NCBI RefSeq assembly: GCF_020080835.1
Contig: NC_058162.1
Coordinates: 1,984,001 to 2,048,000, forward strand
DNA length: 64,000 bases
Direction of reading: 5' to 3'
Origin: Cotesia glomerata
Lineage: Eukaryota; Arthropoda; Insecta; Hymenoptera; Braconidae
The translations under genes and the position numbers were made by a program. Positions 55,741 to 64,000 of this stretch are shown in pieces (positions within the stretch are counted from its first letter, which is position 1; every line of letters begins with the position of its first letter). The notes under the pieces were generated by a model that was given only the letters and a program-made list of their open reading frames with translations, had not been told where the DNA came from and ran no database searches.

Positions 55741-58700
55741 TTAAAGTGAAGAACGAATTCCACGAACCAAAGAAGATTTCATACGCCAAACATCGTTGTA
55801 TTCAATATCTGCAGTTGGATAACGTTTTTTTACTAACTCTAATACTTCATTACGAATAGGCTCTTGGACAGTCCCTCGTACCTATGAAAAAAAAAATTTT
55901 GAGTATTGATATTTTTTATTGGTTGGTTAAAATAAATTTATATCATTTTATAAAATTATTTTTTACTAAAGAAAAATATTGTTAAGAAACGATATAAAAT
56001 TTTAAAAATTTCCAATAGTTTTGAAATGTAATTTATATTATTAGGATAATAAAAATATCATTATCACTAATAGTCAATTGTATTTTGAGAACTATTGACA
56101 TTTTTAAAGATATAAGCTCACCCCGACATTACACTCATCGAGACCTTTCATTTAAGTACCCACATCAATTTTTCATATATTTGATATATTTATGTATATT
56201 ATATATATTGATAAATGAAAAATATATCAAAAATGCAAGTTGGTACTCAAATGAAAGCTCTTGATGAGTGTGACATCGGGATGAGCTTATATCTTTAAAA
56301 ATGTCAATAGTCAAGAAATTAAATTGTATTTTAAGAATTATTGACATTTTTAAAGATATAAGCTCATTCTGACGTTACACTTATCAAGAGCTTTCATTTG
56401 AGTACCCACATCAATTTTTCATATATTTTATATATTTATATATATTACATATATGTATATATGAAAAATATATCAAAAATGCATGTGGGTACTCAAATGA
56501 AAGCTCTTGATGAGTGTGACATCGGGATGAGCTTATATCTTTAAAAATGCCAATAGTCAAGAAATTAAATTGTATTTTAAGAATTATTGACATTTTTAAA
56601 GATATAAGCTCATTCTGACGTTACACTTATCAAGAGCTTTCATTTGAGTACCCACATCAATTTTTCATATATTTTATATATTTATATATATTACATATAT
56701 GTATATATGAAAAATATATCAAAAATGCATGTGGGTACTCAAATGAAAGCTCTTGATGAGTGTAACATCAAGATGAGCTTATATCTTTAAAAATGTCAAT
56801 AGTTCTTAAATTACACTGTATTTTAAGAACTATTGACATTTTTAAAGATATAAGATCATCCTGACGTTAGACTCATCAAGAGCTTTCATTTGAGTACCCA
56901 CATCAATTTTTCATATATTTGATATATTTGTATATATTATATATATGTATATATGAAAAATATATATGAGAGGTTATAATTGAGGATGGTTTTACTTGTA
57001 TCACTGTAGAGTGTTTTACAAGGGAGGGTGGGGAATTATTGTCTCTCCACTTTTTTTCTCCGCAATATAATCTCTCAACCCCGTCATTATAACTCTCAAC
57101 CACTTTTTCGTCTCCACCCCCCTGCATGTCGGGATTTTTTTTTCTTTCATGCTCGACACACATGTGCTGCGACTTTAGCCGACTTACGCGTTATAATCAG
57201 TACCTGCATTTGCATTACGGTCTTAAATAGTATGGAGGTACTTCTATAATGACATTTTACCTCCATAACTATACGGGAAAACCACAGAAAACCCGACCGG
57301 TACAGAGGCTGGCAATGAAACGCACATATTCTTAGTTTATAATCATTGAAAAATATTGGTGCGCGCCGGAATCGAACCCTGGTCCCACTCTTCCGAAATG
57401 CAGGTACCGAGCCGATTAGGCTATTGCCAACCTTTTATGAAAAATATATAAAAAATGCATGTGGGTACTCAAATGAAAGCTCTTGATGAGTGTGACATCG
57501 GGATGAGCTTATATCTTTAAAAATGTCAATAGTTCTTAAATTACACTGTATTTTAAGAACTATTGACATTTTTAAAGATATAAGATCATCCTGACGTTAG
57601 ACTCATCAAGAGCTTTCATTTGAGTACCCACATCAATTTTTCATATATTTGATATATTTGTATATATTATATATATGTATATATGAAAAATATATAAAAA
57701 ATGCATGTGGGTACTCAAATGAAAGCTCTTGATGAGTGTAACATCGGGATGAACTTATATCTTTAAAAATGTCAATAGTTAAGAAAGTACAGTGCAATTT
57801 AACAAAAGTCATTATTTAATAAAGCAAAATTTTATTTATTGTGACTGCAAAATTGCTAGTTAAAATTAAATTTCATACAAATGTAACTTTACAAACCCAC
57901 CGTAAAAAATATCAAACTTACTAATTCAATGAAGAAAGAAAAAATATTTTAACTTAAAATTAATAACATTTTTTTCATTAAAAAAATTAAAATTGACATC
58001 TTTGATATCTAGAGAGAATTTAGTCGAATAAATATTAAAAATTTAATTAATAAATGTTACTCACATCAATATATTGACATTCAGCGGAAGCGTAATGACA
58101 GGATATTGCCTTTCGCGTGCGATTTGATTTATTAACCCCTGAGCCGTGAACAAGCAAGGGATGAAAAAATACAGTATCACCAGGTTCCATTTCTAAATCA
58201 ATCCATACCATGGATTTCGGTAAGTCCTATCATAAAAATATTAATCTTCTTTTAAGTGAATTTTATGAATAAAACATTAAATATTTTTTCTATCAATTTG
58301 AGAAAACTCACATGAATCCCGTGATAGAATTTATTGGTTGTATTTTTATCCTCCGGGTAACCATGTGGATACAATCGTTGAGGGATATGTGATCCAGGCG
58401 ATACAAAAAGACAACCATTAGAGGTGTGACAAGGCTCGACAGCTGTCCAAGCAGCGACTATTGAGTTAGCGGGTCGGAAAGGAAAATAATATAAATCTTG
58501 ATGAGGTGGATGTCTGCAGAAATAAAAAACATTAATAGTATCGCAATGTTTCAAATTTTTGTTGAACTTCTTTTAATCTTTATTTCATAATTATTATTAA
58601 TATTTATGAAGATATCATTTATATTGTAAGTAAAAATTAAATTAGATTATAATTATAGTTTATCAGGGTCATCCTCAATAACCTTGTACTGATAAAATTA

Positions 58701-59222
58701 AAAAAAAAAAATAATAAACGCATTAGTTGCAGAATCGCTGGGTATAAATAATATCAATTGGTGTTAGATATTTCAGTTTGCTGTCAATAGCTGTAAGTTT
58801 ATAATTCAATAATTTTATTATATAAAATTAAATTTTACAGTATAAAGAACGAAAATGAAGAACTTATTCGCATTATTCTTTCTTTTTTTCGCTTTTGGAG
58901 TTTTTCAAATTTTTGCTGACAGATGTGATGGTATGAAGGTAAGTTGTTGTATATATTTAATTATTGAAATAAGATAATTAAGCAAATAATTACAGGAAAA
59001 AAAATTTTAAGTGAAAGTTATAGAAATTATTTTTATAAAATTGATTTGTTAAAATAACACTCGGGAAAAAAATTTTATAAGAGTTTTTTGGTAATTTATA
59101 ATTTTATTTATTTATTTATTCATTTATTTCAATGCCAATCGGCTTTATACATTAAGTTTACATCAAAGAAATTTAGTTTTAGGTGAAAAAAGAAAATAAA
59201 AATAAAAATAAAAAATAAAAAT

Positions 59223-59253
<31 letters not shown>

Positions 59254-60520
59254 TAAAAATAATAAAGCATTAACATTTCGTTAGAATTTAATTAGAATTA
59301 AATTTAAATTAAATTAAATCAATTTCAATTACTGTATAAGTTCAAATTTTTAGCAGTATGGAAAAATATCTCCGAATAATTATTTTATATAATTTTTCAA
59401 TGAAAAATAAAAAAATTTTTAATGCTAAATTTCCATTTTTATCCTTATAAATTAATAGTATATTACACACCTGTGGCAAGAAAATGAGAAATGTCTCAGA
59501 ACACATATATGTTGCCCGAGGCGAAGCCGAGGTCGACATATATGTGATCTGAGATATTTATTATTTTCCTGCCATAGGTTTGTATACTATTTTTCTGTCC
59601 GACAGAGGCGGAAAGCGGCAATTTCGTTTAGCGCAGCGGGCCGAAAGTTGCCACTTTCCGCCTGAGGGCAGAAAAAATTTTTTCCACGCATAAATTTACA
59701 TTTTTTGTAATAGAAAAATTAACTTTTTTTTAAAATAAAAATTACATTTTTAAAAATTTTAATTTGACTGATATTTTATATAATTTTCACAGAATTTTTC
59801 TTCCATGTAGAAGAAAAGTGTTCTGAATTTATTAAACAATAAACTTTTTTTGTTATACATTAGTGCAATATATCAAAAGGATATCAATGTTGCGAGGGCT
59901 ATTGGTGTAATGGCTACTCAGAAGAAGGAGACTGTATACGTCTTGCAACCGAACAGAAGCTATAATTGATAAAATTAATTTTATTTCAATCTTAAGCAAA
60001 AGATACAAATAAAAAATTCTGTAAAAACTTCAGAAAATCTTTAGTAATTTTATCCTGCTAAAATCCATTTAAAAATTTGATACTTTTTAAAAATAATAAA
60101 TTATGTATAAAAATTTTTTTTGAACTCAATATAAAAAATTGTTAATTACCTGCTGCTGTTAAATCCAGAATCAGGAGGCTTAGCTATAAGCATACTGTGC
60201 ATCGCAATAATATTGGGGCCAGTAAATGCCTCAACAATATCCAGAATTTTTTTTCCCTCAATGTAAGATCGGAATATTTGATCGTGATTAATATCTTGCA
60301 CTTTGTTGACTGCTCTTCGATCGACTATATCCCGCATGACTGTCATCATACCGCAATCGACTTTGCCTTCTGTGATATCATCGAATCTTTTTGCGCATTT
60401 TTCCAACACGTCGCTGGATATTAATCTTGGAATAACTATGTAACCATTTTTTTCATAAAATTCTCGCTGAGCCGTTGCCAAGCTGAGAGTTTCTCGGGTT
60501 AACATTAAATATTTCCTCAT
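55741..60520 (-). CDS. PHYH: Phytanoyl-CoA 2-hydroxylase (PHYH family), four visible coding exons
   Basis: Minus-strand exons 60,520-60,150; 58,513-58,312; 58,226-58,065; 55,881-55,741, all GT-AG, sum to 291 residues. It is an Fe(II)/2-oxoglutarate dioxygenase of peroxisomal alpha-oxidation, hydroxylating 3-methyl-branched acyl-CoA. The iron triad is intact: H128 and D130 in [10 protein letters not shown], and H218 in PLLVHGSG; R229 in RKAIS, eleven residues on, is the 2-oxoglutarate anchor. Other landmarks: [35 protein letters not shown]-like [27 protein letters not shown]. Compared with human PHYH, residue 1 here aligns near residue 48, so the PTS2 leader is missing; the C-terminus SSL is not a clear PTS1. 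An acceptor site at 60,528-60,529 lies seven bases before the ATG, so an unseen upstream exon is likely and may add the leader. Introns hold a nested peptide gene and a transposon array. Confidence 0.88.
56080..57780. repeat. Tandem palindromic satellite, array 3 (5 units)
   Basis: Units at about 56,090-56,310; 56,335-56,555; 56,580-56,800; 56,825-57,525 (split by a SINE) and 57,550-57,775. Same arms as arrays 1 and 2. The minus-strand frames at 56,165, 56,411 and 56,903 are translations of these units, not genes. Confidence 0.85.
56967..57435 (-). mobile_element. tRNA-derived SINE inserted in the palindromic array
   Basis: TATGAAAAATATATA flanks it on both sides (56,952-56,966 and 57,436-57,450). 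Minus-strand head GGTTGGCAATAGCCTAATCGG with B-box AGGGTTCGATTCCGG; nearly identical to 41,988-42,449 throughout, so both are probably recent. It landed in the AT-rich loop of a palindromic unit. Confidence 0.85.
58743..58777 (+). promoter_or_regulatory. TATA box and initiator of the nested peptide gene
   Basis: TATAAA at 58,743-58,748 and an arthropod-type initiator TCAGT at 58,773-58,777, whose A (58,775) is 32 bases from the first T of the TATA box, the standard spacing. The peptide ATG is 80 bases downstream. A possible 48-bp leader intron (GTAAGT at 58,793, TTTTACAG ending 58,840) lies between. Confidence 0.5.
58855..59965 (+). CDS. Secreted six-cysteine knottin-like peptide nested in a PHYH intron
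   Basis: Two exons, 58,855-58,938 and 59,864-59,965, joined in phase 0 by a GT-AG intron (GTAAGT donor; TTATACATTAG acceptor), encode 61 residues. The first 21 are a textbook signal peptide: Met-Lys, a Phe/Leu-rich core, and small-residue cleavage after IFA. The ~40-residue mature part has six cysteines spaced C-x4-C-x7-CC-x4-C-x8-C, the inhibitor-cystine-knot pattern. Such peptides serve as protease inhibitors, antimicrobials, ion-channel ligands or venom components; the sequence does not say which. The intron falls between the first two and the remaining... first and second cysteines, just after the signal region, as is common in secreted peptides. AATAAA follows at 60,008-60,013. TATA/Inr lies upstream. 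It is opposite in strand to its host gene. Unknown: target, expression. Confidence 0.72.
59110..59265. repeat. LINE tail relic and (AAAAT)n microsatellite
   Basis: TTTATTTATTTATTTATTCA followed by ATGCCAATCGGC is the minus-strand (TAAA)n tail context of the LINE family at 33,900 and 60,850. It is followed by ~80 bp of AAAAT/AAATA repeats (59,185-59,265). Both are in the intron of the peptide gene. Confidence 0.5.
60008..60013 (+). terminator. Polyadenylation signal of the nested peptide gene
   Basis: AATAAA 43 bases after the peptide stop codon and still inside the PHYH intron. Confidence 0.55.
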
Positions 60521-60527
60521 TTTGTCG

Positions 60528-61778
60528 CTGGAAAAATATTAAAATTTAATTTAGGTTGTCTTGTCTACAATATCGTCCTTTTAATTTAATATTAATTTCT
60601 TTTCTTCGTTAGAAATAATAGTTTTTATAGAATTATTTTATTTATAAATTTATGACCGAAATTTATAAAAAAATTCATTTTTATTTTAATGCTTAATGTT
60701 TTTTTTTTTAATTATATTTAATTTCAATAATAAAATGCTTACATTAAAAAAAAAAAATTAAATAGATTTAAGAAAAAAATTTTTGAATTAAGAAATTTTT
60801 TAAAAATTCAAATAAATTTTACTTTATTCAAAAATTTTTCTTATAAGTCAAGTCAATTATTTATTTATTCAAATTAATTTGATGCCAAGGCATTGGCCGA
60901 ATGGCAAACATATACATGGTAGTTTCATTAAAGTACACGTAAGAGATTGAGTATTTAATTTATACCGTAATTCTAAATTTAATAAAAAGAATAATTAAAA
61001 AGTTATATAAATATTTTGAAGAAATAGATCAAAATATGAATCAGAATGTTAGTTATATAAATCGGCTCATGTTACATTTCCTTATATTGCAAAATATTAA
61101 CAGTAGTTTACTTCGAATAAGTTAATTTGATGGTCTATGCTCAGATTGTTTATTTGAAGTTTTTAATTAGCTATCTCTTTCCTGATTTAATACATTAATA
61201 AATAATTTTAATTACATTGAATTAATTAAAAAATTTTTTTTCTCCTAAAGTAAGAATAAAAAATTTTTAAATAAAAAAAAAAATGAAATTTAAGTCATTT
61301 TTTTTTTTCACTAAGAGAAAAATTGTTCTTTATTCTCGCCATAATACACTCAGAATCTGCCCGAGAATACCAGAACAAGATTAGAAGCAAATTTTTTTCT
61401 TCGTCTATATTTTCAAATAAAAGTATTTTGGTTACAAGCTACAGTTGTCCTCATAGACATCGAAAAAAACGTAGATATCTTTTATTAAGACAGTTCCCGA
61501 ACTATATCCTGTGAATATGAAACAAAAACAAATAAGATTAATCAAAAGAGCTTATTAGAATGAAGAAACTTGGTGTCTTTATTGCTTCAATCGGCAGCAA
61601 TAACTAAAAAAAAACTTGTGAAATATTTTCGCTAACATAAAAAGTAGTTTATAGGTGAAGAAATCAAGATTTAAATTTATTTATTTATTTAGTTTTGGCA
61701 AATTGTATCCATAATATCGTATGTACATAGATCATGTTCAAATAAGTACAGTCAATTTTGGAGCATTACTAAAATATA
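60528..61778. other. Upstream of visible PHYH exons; no exon found
   Basis: AT-rich. A further 5' PHYH exon is expected on the minus strand, but I could not identify it. A worn TTCAAGAA-word MITE (60,740-60,870) overlaps a minus-strand LINE tail (60,850-60,900, GCCAAGGCATTGGCCGAATG), and another TTTATTTATTTATTTAG tail is at 61,677-61,700. Confidence 0.45.
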
Positions 61779-62237
61779 CACGGAAAAAAGTAAACTGTAA
61801 TAAATATTACAGAACTTAATGTAGAAAGTATAAAAGCCACAATTTATAATTTAATATCCAAAATAAGTGATTAGTAGCTGGCACTATAGTAAATAACGAC
61901 TCTTTTATCTTAAAAAATTACAGTTTCAAACAGTAAAAATTGCCATTTCAATATATAGTCGATATTATGAGGAGAAGGGGAACTCGGATGAAAGAGAAGG
62001 GAGTCTCACTCTGGGAGAATTTAACATTTGAAACAGTAAAAATTATACTTTTAAAATATACATTTTACCAGTCCAAGCAAGTCAATAATTACAGTTTGAT
62101 TTTTAGTAGATTTCATAAAAATCTAACTATTACAGCCGTCCTCATGGCGCAACTTTTAAAAAATTTAGTCATTTTCTGACTCTGTTTGTCGAGCTGAGTC
62201 AGAAAATATATATAGTTCAAAAGTTTATATATGTATG

Positions 62238-62241
<4 letters not shown>

Positions 62242-62320
<79 letters not shown>
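62242..62320. repeat. (TA)n microsatellite
   Basis: About 39 TA repeats. The minus-strand frame of alternating Tyr/Ile at 62,113-62,349 is its translation. Confidence 0.9.
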
Positions 62321-62325
<5 letters not shown>

Positions 62326-62881
62326 CGATATAACGCGGCTTGTCAGCACGATAGCGTTCTCAATTTATATCCGATTGTTCTCAAACTCAACATGCTTTAT
62401 CTATCGATAAATACCAAGGTTAAGTTCGAAGATGAGCTTAATCGGTCGAGTAGTTTGGAAATGACAGGATTTTGAAATTTTGAAAATCGTAAAAATTGAT
62501 GTTTACACTACTTTAACTTGATATAATTACTGAACTAGACAAGATATCGAAATTCGGTAAAATGCATCTTGAAGTTCTTTTATTAAGCTTTAATTTCCAC
62601 TAGCTAGAAGTGGAAATAGCTTTAATTAATATTACTCATTTTAGTTCACTTAAAAGAAACAGTTTATTAGTAGATTTCATAATAAAATTGAAAATATTAT
62701 ATTTTTTTGTCCATTTGATGTCGGTTTGATTACTTCTTACAAGTTGCGAGAGAGAAGTTATGAAATTTACTTCCATTTTGCCTGCCGAATGGCCTTTTTA
62801 GGGTTGCGTTTAAAATTTACCATTTTACTTTGTAAATATTGACGTTGCTTGTATTAGAAATTTACTAACTTTATTTTATAC

Positions 62882-63245
62882 ATAATGAGTGTTTTTTCAT
62901 GCCGTCTAAGTCAAATAACTAGTAGATGTTGTTCAAGTCAAGAGATGAACACTTCCATCTTCCCTTATTGGTTGAGAGATATCCTCTCTGTACATAAGTT
63001 TGATGGAAATCCATCAAACTTGAATACTAGTAAAGCTGTAAGCTTGTAGTATCCATTCGAGTACTAAAGATGTTAATTAATTGAAAGAAATGAAAGAAAT
63101 TATTTTGAATGAGAGTAAAGACAGACTTTCGAAAAAATAAATGGGGTTGGTTGCCAAGCCAGGAATCGAACCTGGATCTCCCTGATTGACTTGAACAACA
63201 TCTACTAGTTATTTGACTTAGACGGCATGAAAAAACACTCATTAT
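62882..63245. mobile_element. Foldback element with perfect 59-bp arms and a tRNA-like T-arm
   Basis: 62,882-62,940 and 63,187-63,245 are perfect inverses (start ATAATGAGTGTTTTTTCATG). The 246-bp spacer includes, on the minus strand, ATCCAGGTTCGATTCCTGGC (63,155-63,176), a complete tRNA T-arm with B-box. No A-box at normal distance is convincing. Perfect arms suggest a recent event or gene conversion. Confidence 0.65.
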
Positions 63246-63595
63246 ATATATATATACAATTCGGTCATGAAAACACCTTTAGTAATTTATTTTATACTTT
63301 TTACTTACCATAAGATCATTTTTTAGATACGAAATGATAAATATCAAAGTCTGAATTGTTAATTATTATACTTTAACATTTTAGACATTTACATAGCGAA
63401 TATTACTGTTTGAAATAGTATTTTCTTCCATGTAAAGAGTAAATTGTAAATATACGTAAATATACGTTTAAATGGTAAATATTATAAAGTGAATAGTAAA
63501 ATCACGATTTTACTGTTTGAAGTAGTAATTTTTAGCAGTTAATCATTACTTATTATAAATCGATTGTTATTTATTACAGTTTACTTTTGTCCGTG

Positions 63596-64000
63596 TATAA
63601 AACAGATTGAATTTAAAAAAAAAGAAATGTATATCACGTTATTGTATTATTTTAATATGTCACATTTTTATGAATAGAATGTTGAGAATTAATGATTTTA
63701 TACAATACATAGCATCTGCAAAGCGAAGATAAATTTAAGAAATTTTCAAATTTTAAGAAATTCAAAAAAAAAAACAAAAAAATTTTTTTAATTAAATTTG
63801 AAAGAAAAAATTATAAAAAAAAAAATTTCAAAGATAAGAAAAACATAATATGTCTGATAGTTTATAATCACTATTTAATTAATTTAATTTTGAAGATCTC
63901 TAAACTGAGAACGTTCATAATTTTAGGAGACAAGTCCTTTCAAAAGCGGATAGCCGATACTACAAATGAATTCTCATAGGTTGTAATAGTAGAATTCGGC
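63596..64000. other. Gene-free right edge
   Basis: AT-rich with A/T homopolymers; no exon, RNA gene or repeat recognised. Confidence 0.4.

Larger units (their letters stand above)
56080..57859 (+). mobile_element. Helitron-like element, third copy, in last PHYH intron
   Basis: Ends GTGACTGC-aaaattg-CTAG at 57,841-57,859, followed by T; the left arm of the terminal hairpin has been deleted compared with the 54.58-kb copy (TTTATTTATT joins GTGACTGC directly). The AAAGCAAAATTTTATTTATT subterminal part is present. The 5' boundary is uncertain. Five array units and an inserted SINE. Confidence 0.65.
61779..63595. mobile_element. 1.8-kb TA-flanked inverted-repeat element
   Basis: Ends CACGGAAAAAAGTAAACTGT and the inverse ACAGTTTACTTTTGTCCGTG (one mismatch in 20; ~30 bp overall), with TA on both sides. 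It contains a long (TA)n run (62,242-62,320), a block shared with 31,560-32,120, and a nested foldback (62,882-63,245). The short frames inside are broken or made of TA repeats; no transposase is readable. Confidence 0.6.

Noticed and set aside
56165..57163. Three similar minus-strand frames starting MSIILKIQF or ending YIKYMKN
   Set aside because: They are translations of successive palindromic satellite units and, for the third, of the SINE.
62113..62349. Tyr-Ile repeat protein
   Set aside because: Direct translation of (TA)n.

Overview
The window is AT-rich eukaryotic nuclear DNA, most probably from an insect and plausibly a parasitoid hymenopteran. Its genes are split by GT-AG introns, their best matches are animal families, and the rest is dense with short inverted-repeat transposons, tRNA-headed SINEs, Helitron-like elements, LTR remnants and degenerate LINEs. 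The species cannot be fixed from sequence alone.

Layout. Bases 1-251 are the last exon of a mitochondrial carnitine/acylcarnitine carrier (colt/SLC25A20 type) on the + strand. From about 300 to 45,700 I find no host gene. This ~45 kb is a transposon graveyard: a solo LTR with target-site duplication (9.66-10.1 kb), a Helitron-like element carrying four ~245-bp palindromic units (7.07-8.2 kb), hammerhead-like RNA cores (11.4, 12.5, 13.5 kb), five to six copies of one TA-flanked palindromic MITE, a 1.5-kb tRNA-headed retroposon with 18-bp duplications (17.3-18.8 kb), a solo LTR cutting a foldback element (27.0-29.2 kb) and LINE and SINE pieces (40.9-42.5 kb).

The right-hand 18 kb holds the genes: an intronless single-pass membrane protein on the - strand (45,720-46,334); a four-exon SPRING1 (C12orf49, SREBP-pathway regulator) homologue on the + strand (52,400-55,204); and a phytanoyl-CoA dioxygenase (PHYH) on the - strand with four visible coding exons (55,741-60,520), convergent with SPRING1. 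Inside a PHYH intron, on the opposite strand, lies a two-exon gene for a 61-residue secreted six-cysteine peptide with knottin-type spacing and its own TATA/Inr promoter (58,775-60,013). It is too short and too split for ORF scanning and is the most interesting coding find.

The same Helitron-like, palindrome-array element has entered three places: intergenic DNA, SPRING1 intron 3 and the last PHYH intron. The last copy was then split by a SINE. The array links the two lipid-related genes only by insertion history; I see no evidence that the genes form one pathway unit. PHYH (branched-chain fatty acid alpha-oxidation), the carnitine carrier (fatty acid entry into mitochondria) and SPRING1 (sterol/lipid transcription control) are all lipid genes, but they sit too far apart to claim functional clustering.
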